Shown: in pieces, positions 1 through 4,706 of the stretch | Numbering within the stretch: position 1 is the stretch's first letter | How the letters are laid out: every line of letters begins with the position of its first letter | NCBI GenBank assembly: GCA_009995705.1 | Contig: JAADBR010000194.1 | Coordinates: forward strand, 1 to 5,332 | Direction of reading: 5' to 3' | From: Microcystis aeruginosa W13-11 | GTDB lineage: Bacteria > Cyanobacteriota > Cyanobacteriia > Cyanobacteriales > Microcystaceae | DNA length: 5,332 bases | Position numbers and translations under genes: made by a program | The notes under the pieces: generated by a model | The model's database searches: none | The model's input: the letters and a program-made list of their open reading frames with translations, nothing else | Told to the model about the DNA's origin: nothing

Positions 1-56
1 GTCAGGTTTTTCAGGCTTTCCCTGTCTAGTAGCGGCGGCGGTTCTTTTTGCTTCAT
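1..56 (-). CDS. Possible N-terminal fragment of a gene running off the left edge
   Basis: On the minus strand an ATG at 56-54 opens a frame that stays open to the window edge and reads MKQKEPPPLLDRESLKNL. An in-frame TAG lies just upstream (68-66), so this ATG would be the first usable start. A purine-rich GAGAGG touches the ATG directly, which is too close for a good ribosome binding site. The charged, proline-containing N-terminus looks protein-like, but 18 codons are too few to assign a family. The plus strand is also open across this segment in two frames, so the coding strand is uncertain. Confidence 0.25.
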   Translation of the reverse strand, partial: MKQKEPPPLLDRESLKNL

Positions 57-103
57 CCTCTCAATCTACACTTTTTTCTGTTTTTGTCAATCCCCTGACC
101 TGA

Positions 104-220
104 ATCCTTACACAAAAAGAATCCCCCGATAAAAACTTAATTAATTACTGGGAAAGAGAAATTAAAGGTTTAGAAAAAAGTTTATCTAGAGCAGAAAAGC
201 GATTAAACAGAGGAAAATAA
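104..220 (+). pseudogene. Start-less 38-codon frame, possible C-terminal gene remnant
   Basis: A frame bounded upstream by TGA (101-103) and ending in TAA (218-220) encodes a charged, helix-prone tail that includes NYWEREIKGLEKSLSRAEK. It has no ATG or GTG, so as it stands it cannot be a normal gene. It ends three bases before the start of the next ORF, the spacing of a translationally coupled gene pair. It could be the 3' end of an upstream partner truncated by a rearrangement near position 100, or chance. The protein is not recognised. Confidence 0.2.
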
Positions 221-223
221 GCA

Positions 224-472
224 ATGATTTCAAACACTGAAAAACCCTTGAAAGTCAACTCTACCTTGGCCACTCTATTATCTGAATTAGGTGAAGAATG
301 CGAGGCGGTTTTATTCTTACTAAGTCAGCTTAAATTACCAAGCCTAACTGATGACCAAAAAGGGGATATTTTGGCAGAATTAATAGGCTCAATTACTCAC
401 TTGCACGTTCATACCGAAAATTTATCTGATTTAATTGGGGATGAAATTTTAGCTTTGCCAGATGATCAATAA
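224..472 (+). CDS. Hypothetical acidic helical protein, 82 aa
   Basis: I do not recognise this protein. It is small, acidic and predicted to be largely alpha-helical. A central hydrophobic helix (about residues 14-36, with CEAVLFLLSQL) is followed by a short acidic linker (TDDQKGD) and a second amphipathic helix carrying THLHVHTENL. It ends in a polar LPDDQ tail. There is no signal peptide and the hydrophobic stretch is too short to be a clear membrane segment. The ATG is preceded by AGAGG (209-213) with about ten bases of spacing, a reasonable ribosome binding site, which supports this start. The upstream start-less frame ends three bases before it. AT-rich codon use matches the neighbouring + strand genes. 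Confidence 0.6.
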   Translation: MISNTEKPLKVNSTLATLLSELGEECEAVLFLLSQLKLPSLTDDQKGDILAELIGSITHLHVHTENLSDLIGDEILALPDDQ

Positions 473-511
473 TGTTATGATGATTCTTTGTTCTCTGGTT
501 CAGTAGTAGTA

Positions 512-586
512 GTAGGTTGGGTTGAGGCACGAAACCCAACACAAAGCCTATAATTGTTGGGTTTCACTCTGTTCAACCCAACCTAC
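512..586. repeat. Four-armed palindromic intergenic repeat (GTTGGGTT type)
   Basis: The outer arms GTAGGTTGGGTTGA (512-525) and TCAACCCAACCTAC (573-586) are perfect 14-base reverse complements. The inner arms GAAACCCAAC (531-540) and GTTGGGTTTC (556-565) are perfect 10-base reverse complements. The GTTGGGTT core is shared by outer and inner arms, so each half can also fold on itself, giving either one long interrupted hairpin or two tandem short ones. An AGT triplet run (about 502-514) abuts the left arm. From memory, elements with this GTAGGTTGGGTTGA/AACCCAAC signature are scattered widely between cyanobacterial genes. It may act as a transcript-end structure between its flanking genes; the copy number in this genome is unknown. 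Confidence 0.8.
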
Positions 587-636
587 ACAACTTATCAAGT
601 CAAACAAATTCGTAATCTAATTTTAAAATATAAATT

Positions 637-642
637 AGGAGG
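637..642 (+). promoter_or_regulatory. Strong ribosome binding site for the HicB-like gene
   Basis: A perfect AGGAGG sits five bases upstream of the ATG at 648. It is the strongest Shine-Dalgarno sequence in the window and fixes the start of the HicB-like gene. Confidence 0.75.
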
Positions 643-647
643 CAAAG

Positions 648-860
648 ATGAAAATTCGCTATGAATTAATTATTTATTGGAGTGAGGAAGATCGAGCTTT
701 TATTGTTGAAGTTCCAGAATTAGCAGGATGTATGGCAGATGGAGAAACCTATCAAGAAGCTGTACAAAATGCTGAACTTGTTATTCAAGAATGGATTGAA
801 ACTGCAAAACAACCAGAACGAATCATTCCTGAACCAAAAGGACGACTATTATTTACCTAA
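648..860 (+). CDS. HicB-family protein, short form, orphan
   Basis: This is a 70-residue HicB-type protein; in HicAB systems HicB is the antitoxin that binds and neutralises the HicA mRNA interferase. The typical partial RNase H-like fold signature runs the whole length: an N-terminal beta strand (KIRYELIIYWSEED), the FIVEVPELAGCMADGET core at about residues 18-34, then the helix EAVQNAELVIQEWIETA and the closing IPEPKG. It stops straight after this domain and has no C-terminal ribbon-helix-helix or helix-turn-helix DNA-binding domain, so it belongs to the short class. No HicA-like ORF (small basic protein with a GSH motif) is visible on either side, so it is an orphan here. A perfect AGGAGG fixes the start. 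It may protect against a HicA elsewhere, or be a relic. Confidence 0.88.
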   Translation: MKIRYELIIYWSEEDRAFIVEVPELAGCMADGETYQEAVQNAELVIQEWIETAKQPERIIPEPKGRLLFT

Positions 861-972
861 TGATGAAGTCTCTCTCGCTGCGACTTGTAAATTATAGCAT
901 ATAAGGTGTTTCGCAGTTTTTGCAAAATCCGACATTTAAAGAATGAACAGGAGTCGCCAGCTTAAATCTAAA

Positions 973-1001
973 TTGACGATTGTGTATGGGTGTTCATAAA
1001 A
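973..1001 (+). promoter_or_regulatory. Weak candidate promoter for the antitoxin-toxin operon
   Basis: TTGACG (973-978) resembles a -35 box and is followed after 17 bases by ATAAAA (996-1001), a poor match to a -10 box. A second possible -10, TAAAAT, lies at 1044-1049 without a clear -35. Both are upstream of the gene starting at 1083. This is sequence resemblance only. The rest of the 861-1082 gap shows no gene; it holds the palindrome TTTTGCAAAA at 918-927 and an 18-codon ORF of no evident meaning. Confidence 0.3.
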
Positions 1002-1082
1002 CGCACCGTCCCAACTTTACCCGCGTCATCAAAGACAATAAGTTAAAATAAACAATATCTAATCAAACAAAGGCTAAATACC

Positions 1083-1364
1083 ATGGCATCAATCAAAGGA
1101 ACCGTTAAAAATGGTCTTGTTTACCCCAACAAAGTGATCGCAGACCAAGAAGGAAAATCCGTCATCATCACCATTATCGAACCCAATCCAAATATTCCAT
1201 CAACCGATGAATTATCATGGGATGAATCATCATGGAATAGCGAAGATTGGGATCAATTTGATCAACTCATCGAAAAATGTACCATAGATACCGGAATTGT
1301 AGATTTAGCCCATCAGCATGATCACTACATTCATGGAACTCCCAAAAGAGAATCCTATCCATAA
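1083..1364 (+). CDS. Antitoxin-like protein upstream of PIN toxin
   Basis: A 93-residue protein whose N-terminus (SIKGTVKNGLVYPNKVIADQEGKSVIITI, about residues 3-31) has the G-x-V-x-NG-x-V-x-P...EG-x-x-V-x-I beta pattern seen in small antitoxins of the AF2212/DUF104 or AbrB-like type. The middle (about residues 40-62) is very acidic and tryptophan-rich, as expected of a segment that could wrap a toxin, and the tail is histidine-rich (HQHDHYIH). Its stop TAA overlaps the ATG of the PIN gene by one base, the coupling usual for vapBC-type operons. An AAAGG lies nine bases before the start. The antitoxin role rests on position and the N-terminal pattern; the exact family is not certain. Confidence 0.7.
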   Translation: MASIKGTVKNGLVYPNKVIADQEGKSVIITIIEPNPNIPSTDELSWDESSWNSEDWDQFDQLIEKCTIDTGIVDLAHQHDHYIHGTPKRESYP

Positions 1365-1768
1365 TGAAAGTATTTATTGATACAGAGGCTTGGATCGCCC
1401 TTGTTAACCAACGAGATGATTTACATTATCCCGCCCTATAAGCCAGCAAAAAATTACGCCAAGCACAATCTACTTTGATTACAAACGAATTTGTCCTGTT
1501 AGAAGTTGCTGATGGATTATGTAATTTATCGACTCGTTCCAGTGCAATCAACTTTATTGAGAGCTTGTATCGATTGCCAAAATTCAAAATCATTCAACTT
1601 GATCAAAGCTTATATCAAAAAGGCTGGCGACTTTATAAACAACGTCTTGACAAGGAATGGAGTCTAACCGACTGTATTAGTTTTGTTGTCATTAAACAGG
1701 AAATTATTCCACAAGCTTTCACCTCTGATCGTCATTTTGAACAAGCAGGATTTACGAAATTATTATAA
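1364..1768 (+). pseudogene. VapC-like PIN-domain toxin gene broken by an in-frame TAA
   Basis: Reading from the ATG at 1364 gives MKVFIDTEAWIALVNQRDD and so on, a typical PIN ribonuclease start, until TAA at 1439-1441 (codon 26). The same frame then continues uninterrupted to TAA at 1766-1768. The total of 134 codons is the normal length of a single PIN domain. All four expected acidic metal-binding positions are encoded: Asp6 (FIDTEAW), Glu47 (LLEV), Asp103 (SLTDCIS) and Asp122 (TSDRHF). Only the stop separates the first from the rest. A restart is possible at TTG 1475, but that product would lack Asp6 and the first strand, so it should be inactive. VapC-type toxins cleave RNA when unbound; here the toxin is probably dead unless the stop is read through or is a sequence error. 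Confidence 0.85.
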
Positions 1769-1781
1769 GATTGCAATCTTA
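1766..1781. repeat. Perfect 16-base palindrome at the toxin stop codon
   Basis: TAAGATTGCAATCTTA is identical to its reverse complement and begins with the TAA stop of the PIN frame. Its size suits a homodimeric DNA-binding site. No U-run follows, so it is not a standard terminator. It lies at the end of the operon rather than at a promoter, which argues against simple autorepression unless a downstream transcript starts here. Confidence 0.6.
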
Positions 1782-1940
1782 ATGATTGCATTAGTCAACG
1801 AATATTTTGAGACCATTGAAGAGATCGAAGAAAAGCCGGTTCAGCGTTGTTGCGTTCTCGAAAATATGACAGAAGAAATTAAAAACTTGACCGACTATAG
1901 CGGTATGCAGTCGGATGAGGTATACTGCAACAAGCTATAA
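1782..1940 (+). CDS. Doubtful 52-aa ORF downstream of the toxin
   Basis: An ATG at 1782 directly after the 16-base palindrome opens a frame starting MIALVNEYFETIEEIEEK and ending SDEVYCNKL. The first 35 residues look like an acidic helical protein, but there is no ribosome binding site and no family I recognise. The 3' third overlaps a cluster of inverted repeats (1891-1929), which suggests structured or non-coding DNA. The longer version of this frame starting at 1683 runs antiparallel in reading phase over the PIN gene and is not credible. Treat it as a possible gene remnant. Confidence 0.2.
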   Translation: MIALVNEYFETIEEIEEKPVQRCCVLENMTEEIKNLTDYSGMQSDEVYCNKL

Positions 1941-1992
1941 GGCAGTCTAGGCAAGACTTTGTCTGTATCTCACTCAAGCGAATACCGCTATA
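1891..1992. repeat. Hairpin-dense segment bounded by an 11-base inverted repeat
   Basis: TATAGCGGTAT (1896-1906) and ATACCGCTATA (1982-1992) are perfect reverse complements about 75 bases apart. Around and between them are further short perfect stems: CCGACT/AGTCGG (1891-1896 with 1909-1914), TGCAGT/ACTGCA (1906-1911 with 1924-1929) and AGTCT/AGACT (1944-1948 with 1954-1958). Several use overlapping bases and exclude one another. This could be a small mobile-element relic or a folded RNA. No gene is supported between 1941 and 2165. Confidence 0.5.
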
Positions 1993-2030
1993 TCATTGGC
2001 TTACTTATTCCTAATTTGTTACTTTACTTT

Positions 2031-2080
2031 CTAAGGCGGATTTGGTATTACTCGGGCTGTTTGACCGCCTAGGTACTAGG
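2031..2080. repeat. Competing hairpins in the intergenic region
   Basis: CTAAGGCGG (2031-2039) pairs with CCGCCTAG (2065-2072) with one bulged A. Alternatively CCTAG (2068-2072) pairs with CTAGG (2076-2080) around a three-base loop. The two structures share 2068-2072 and cannot form together. No poly-T run follows, so neither is an evident intrinsic terminator. They lie about 90 bases before the DUF6888-like gene. Confidence 0.4.
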
Positions 2081-2165
2081 CTATGGCTTTTCTACCAGCA
2101 CTTTTTGAGAATGTGCTAATGGGTAGGCTTGTGAGGGTTGAGGGTAATTAGAGTAAACTGAAAAG

Positions 2166-2378
2166 GTGTTATCATTTGGGGATAAGTTGTTTTCGTTAAC
2201 CACACAGCAAGCTATTAAGTCGGTTGAGCTTTGCCAAAGTCTCTCGGATGGATTTCGGGATATTGTTTTATTCCGATTTGACCCGTTACGGGGCGAAATT
2301 TATATCTTGGCAGGTGAAGACATGGAATTTATTATTTATGCCGATGGAAATTGGGAGTTTTTGCCAAATGAAGCCTAA
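2166..2378 (+). CDS. DUF6888-like small protein
   Basis: A protein of up to 70 residues whose pattern, TQQAIKSVELCQSLS followed by VLFRFDPLRGEIYILAGE and then FIIYADGNWEF, matches from memory the cyanobacterial family DUF6888: an N-terminal helix with a conserved cysteine, then a beta-rich half with FRFDxxxGxIYILAGE and a final GxWxF. Its function is unknown. The frame opens with GTG at 2166, with AAAGG almost touching it. TTG at 2187 is an alternative that would put the N-terminus nearer the conserved helix, so the start is uncertain. Its last 11 bases overlap the next gene in another frame, so the two are probably co-translated. No membrane segment or signal peptide is seen. Confidence 0.75.
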   Translation: MLSFGDKLFSLTTQQAIKSVELCQSLSDGFRDIVLFRFDPLRGEIYILAGEDMEFIIYADGNWEFLPNEA

Positions 2379-2565
2379 TTTTAACGAAATGAGCAAGTCC
2401 GCTCTCAGAGCCTATGTTCTACAACACCGTGAGGATGATGAGGCTTTGCGGGCGTTGATGAGTCGTCGTGATCCGAATGCGATCAGGTATAATTTCCCTA
2501 GTACGGAGGAGGGTTTACGTCAAATGGAGGAGGTGATTCGCCTTAAAATTGAAGGGACTTTATAG
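2368..2565 (+). CDS. DUF6887-like small protein
   Basis: A 65-residue protein starting MKPNFNEMSKSALRAYVLQH and continuing with REDDEALRALMSRRDPNA, a YNFPSTEEGLRQMEE segment and a basic end. From memory this is the layout of the cyanobacterial family DUF6887: an N-terminal KPNFxxMxxxxLRAYVLxHRxDDEA helix block, then a short variable tail. Its function is unknown. I chose ATG 2368, although the frame is open to an ATG at 2224, because family homology begins at MKPNF. The upstream part lies wholly inside the DUF6888-like gene in another frame. GGGAG (2352-2356) gives a ribosome site about 11 bases upstream. The 11-base overlap with the preceding gene implies translational coupling and possibly a protein pair. 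Confidence 0.8.
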   Translation: MKPNFNEMSKSALRAYVLQHREDDEALRALMSRRDPNAIRYNFPSTEEGLRQMEEVIRLKIEGTL

Positions 2566-2659
2566 GTATGGTCTTTTTTGCGGCCGACTCTGGGGTCTTG
2601 AGTTGTGTATATTTGATTTTTGATAGTGAAACAGAAAGTCTGTTGATATTAAGTTGAGT

Positions 2660-2667
2660 GCGATCGC
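2660..2667. repeat. HIP1 octamer GCGATCGC
   Basis: A perfect copy of the highly iterated palindrome of cyanobacterial genomes, in the gap between the convergent DUF6887-like and ClC genes. A second perfect copy lies inside the ClC gene at 3320-3327. Both support a cyanobacterial origin. The 2566-2763 gap otherwise shows no credible gene; a minus-strand ORF over it has no coding features. Confidence 0.85.
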
Positions 2668-2763
2668 TGCTCTGGTAGATTGCGTTAGACAACAATGCCA
2701 AAATTAGGGGCGCAAAAAACTTGCACCCTCTGGATATCACGCTAATTCTCCTGACCGTGGCTT

Positions 2764-4110
2764 CTAGCGGATCATTGTCCGGAGAGAACTGGAGAGTTGA
2801 TTGGCTACCCGTGCGGCCACCAATCCCGAAAGGGCGGCGACGACCACTGTAGCAAGGCAGGTTAACTGGGCAGCCCCCGGCCCCCCCACCCCCAGCACCA
2901 TCGCCACGGCGGTCAAAGGTAGGCGATAGCCGCCCGCAATACCGGCCGCTGCCCCCGCCGCGCCGGCCAGATCCCCCGAAATCTCAAAGGTGGTGGCGAA
3001 TACCCGGCCACTGAGGTCGCCGATCGCCAGAAAAGGGACAAACACGCCGCCACAGCCCCCGGCTAAAACCGCAGCGGTAGTGGCCGCAGCCCGGAGCAGA
3101 GCTACTGCCAACAGGTGATAAGGAGTTGTTTCAATGTTTTCGGCCCAGACGATAGCAGCTACCCCCGGCCCAAAAGCCGCTGCCGGAGTCGCCACCCGTC
3201 CGATCACGATCGCCAAGAATAGCATCATCAGGCCACCGATCAGGAGACGAGTGGCGGGCCTGTTCCGCAAGCCCCTGGCCCAGTAGATCGCCTCACCGGT
3301 GAGGGCTGTAATCATGCCAGCGATCGCTCCGATCAATAAAGTGGCACCCACCGTATCCCAGAAGTCAGTCGGAGCAACCTGCGGCACCACCAGCCGGATC
3401 AGTTGCAGCTTAAAGGCAGCGTTGACTCCCCATCCCACCAGTCCCCCGGCTAACATTGCTGCCATTCGCTCTGGGGTGATCGGAACCTGACGTCGCTGAC
3501 TCAACTCAAACATAAAGAAGCTGCCCACCAGAGGGATTCCCATCAGGGCAGAAACACTGGCCGCACCGCCACCGATGGCCAGGGGCCGCACCAGTTGACG
3601 CAGGGCTGGATTTATGCCACCCAACCAGGTTCCCGTCGCCACGCCAATATGAGCCGCCGGTGATTCCGTTCCCATGGGCGCACCCAGTCCAACAGTGGAG
3701 AGAATGGCCAAGGCCCGCAACGGTGCTAGATTCCAAGGGAAGCGCTCTTCGGCCCCAGATGCGTTCACCACGTCACCGGTCAGATCGGCCCGAGCAATGT
3801 CATGGGGGAAGGAGTACCAGGCCATGAGAGAACCCCAGAGGCCGGAGGCAGTGGCCTCGCGGGGAGCTAAGATCTGTACGGGTTGGCCCCTACCCAGTCC
3901 AAACAGGACTAGCACTGCTAAGGTAACGCCCACCAGAGGCAGCAGCAGTAGCCAAAAGTTACCCAGGTCAGAGGCAATTCTCAGGGTTTGCTTAATTGCC
4001 TCAGTCAGTAGTACCGCAGCCAGAGAGCCGATCAAACCGCCGAGCAGACCAGCAAAAGCCCATGGGCCTACCCTGGTTAACAGAAGTTGTAGTTTGTTAT
4101 TTAGCATCAC
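2764..4110 (-). CDS. ClC-family chloride channel/transporter, divergent
   Basis: A 448-residue polytopic membrane protein of the ClC family, which moves Cl- (or F-) across membranes as channels or H+-coupled antiporters, usually as homodimers. Two signature regions stand out: GAPMGTESPAAHIG (143-156), matching the GxEGP filter loop with gating Glu149 but Ser150 for Gly, and GGCGGVFVPFLAIG (351-364), containing GxFxP with Phe357. A GIPLVGSFFMFE stretch ends at Glu202, but Leu203 takes the place of the second acidic residue of E. coli ClC. No GSGIP motif is seen near residues 85-100 and no C-terminal Tyr. There are no CBS domains, and the length fits bacterial ClCs. The frame opens with GTG at 4110 followed directly by ATG at 4107; neither has a clear ribosome site. 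The gene is strikingly GC-rich against AT-rich neighbours, suggesting transfer. It ends opposite the DUF6887-like gene (convergent). Confidence 0.93.
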   Translation of the reverse strand: MMLNNKLQLLLTRVGPWAFAGLLGGLIGSLAAVLLTEAIKQTLRIASDLGNFWLLLLPLVGVTLAVLVLFGLGRGQPVQILAPREATASGLWGSLMAWYSFPHDIARADLTGDVVNASGAEERFPWNLAPLRALAILSTVGLGAPMGTESPAAHIGVATGTWLGGINPALRQLVRPLAIGGGAASVSALMGIPLVGSFFMFELSQRRQVPITPERMAAMLAGGLVGWGVNAAFKLQLIRLVVPQVAPTDFWDTVGATLLIGAIAGMITALTGEAIYWARGLRNRPATRLLIGGLMMLFLAIVIGRVATPAAAFGPGVAAIVWAENIETTPYHLLAVALLRAAATTAAVLAGGCGGVFVPFLAIGDLSGRVFATTFEISGDLAGAAGAAAGIAGGYRLPLTAVAMVLGVGGPGAAQLTCLATVVVAALSGLVAARVANQLSSSLRTMIR

Positions 4111-4120
4111 GCAAGGAAAG

Positions 4121-4309
4121 TTAAGCTTTTATTGTTCCGATAGCAAGTCCATTTGAGTCGTCAAGCAAAACACCCTGAAAGTCTTCACCTAAAATATCGG
4201 CTTCAAGGCTCATGAAACCGAAAGCCTTCAAGCAGACCAGCATAGAACGGTGATGGAATTCAAGTCTGAATTGCATCACTGTTTGATCTAACTTCACAGA
4301 ATACCTCAT
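4121..4309 (-). CDS. Hypothetical 62-aa protein upstream of ClC
   Basis: A small frame beginning MRYSVKLDQTVMQFRLEFHH and ending LLDDSNGLAIGTIKA. I recognise no family. It contains a moderately hydrophobic middle (SMLVCLKAFGFMSLEA) but no clear membrane helix. Its stop is 10 bases before the GTG start of the ClC gene on the same strand, so if real it would be the first gene of a two-gene transcript. Base composition is intermediate between the AT-rich surroundings and the GC-rich ClC gene. The start ATG has no clear Shine-Dalgarno sequence. It could be a genuine small gene, the tail of a decayed protein, or chance; the plus strand here is broken by stops in all frames. Confidence 0.35.
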   Translation of the reverse strand: MRYSVKLDQTVMQFRLEFHHRSMLVCLKAFGFMSLEADILGEDFQGVLLDDSNGLAIGTIKA

Positions 4310-4371
4310 TCGGGGTACGGCTCTCTTATTCTTTGTGTGGTCAGTTTAATTTACTATAGAAGCGATCCATC

Positions 4372-4389
4372 TTCGTGTCCTCTGTGTCC
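4372..4389. repeat. Tandem 9-mer repeat (TTCGTGTCC/TCTGTGTCC)
   Basis: Two adjacent 9-mers, TTCGTGTCC and TCTGTGTCC, differ at two positions. On the minus strand this reads GGACACAGAGGACACGAA. The GGACACAGAGGACAC pattern is, from memory, a common short intergenic repeat in cyanobacteria and other bacteria. A partial third unit, CTTTGTGTGG, lies 33 bases upstream (4331-4340). No function is known to me. Confidence 0.6.
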
Positions 4390-4616
4390 GGTGTAGTTCC
4401 TTCCACTCGCTCGCCAGCAGGACTGTATCTTAGAATGCATTTTACCCACCAAACCTAAGAGAGCCTCCTGCGTCTGGACTACTGATAAAATAATGGGTAA
4501 TGGTTTCATCTGGGGGAATTCTCTCTAAAATTAACTTTTTGTCGGGTTGATTAAGGCACTCGATTTCTGCGGTAATTTCGAGCGACTACAGGAGAGTTCT
4601 TGAATAATTAACTTTT

Positions 4617-4691
4617 GAGAATTCAAAAATGAGAAAAATAGGCATAAAATCTCTAAATAGAGAATTTAATTAATGCTCATTTTTGATTCTC
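4617..4691. repeat. Nested inverted repeat, possible MITE relic or transcript end
   Basis: GAGAATTCAAAAATGAG (4617-4633) and CTCATTTTTGATTCTC (4676-4691) are reverse complements apart from one extra base in the left arm. Inside lies a second perfect stem, TCTCTA (4650-4655) with TAGAGA (4658-4663). The whole could fold as a long cruciform. It begins 16 bases beyond the stop of the membrane-protein gene in the direction of that gene's transcription, so it is well placed to end or stabilise its mRNA. Its two nested arms are also the shape of a miniature inverted-repeat element. Confidence 0.65.
4645..4663 (-). terminator. Weak candidate terminator for the membrane-protein gene
   Basis: In minus-strand sense the stem TCTCTA/TAGAGA is followed by TTTTAT. 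The hairpin has only six mostly A/T pairs and the T run is short, so intrinsic termination would be weak on its own. The larger inverted repeat enclosing it may matter more. Confidence 0.3.
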
Positions 4692-4706
4692 TTGACGGTC
4701 GAAGCC

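Larger units (their letters stand above)
4310..4706. other. Gene-free intergenic region of about 400 bases
   Basis: No ORF with coding character is seen on either strand. The region holds the tandem 9-mer repeat (4372-4389), a nested inverted repeat (4617-4691) and AT-rich spacer. As the two flanking minus-strand genes point the same way, it contains the 3' untranslated end of the membrane-protein gene (right) and presumably the promoter for the ClC gene pair (left), but I cannot point to a convincing promoter. Confidence 0.6.

Noticed and set aside
549..554. Perfect TATAAT -10 box
   Set aside because: It lies in the loop region of the four-arm repeat with no -35 at proper spacing; probably chance in AT-rich DNA.
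943..999. 18-codon ORF reading MNRSRQLKSKLTIVYGCS
   Set aside because: Too short and overlaps the candidate promoter; its AGGAG lies inside the ORF rather than upstream.
1012..1023. AACTTTACCCG shared between about 1013 and 5277
   Set aside because: An 11-base match with no extension on either side and no inverted orientation; likely chance, or too little to call an element end.
1683..1781. Extension of the 1782 ORF back to 1683
   Set aside because: It overlaps the PIN-domain frame, which has conserved catalytic residues there; the overlap is a shadow.
2224..2367. Longer 113-residue version of the DUF6887-like gene starting at 2224
   Set aside because: The extra 48 codons lie wholly inside the DUF6888-like gene in another frame, and family-like sequence starts only at MKPNF (2368).
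2543..2740. Minus-strand 65-residue ORF between the convergent genes
   Set aside because: No ribosome site, no recognisable domain, overlaps the end of the DUF6887-like gene and contains the HIP1 octamer.
3299..4156. Plus-strand and alternative minus-strand ORFs over the ClC gene (3299-3490, 3506-3736, 3674-4156)
   Set aside because: GC-rich DNA leaves long open shadows; the ClC frame alone has membrane segments and family motifs.
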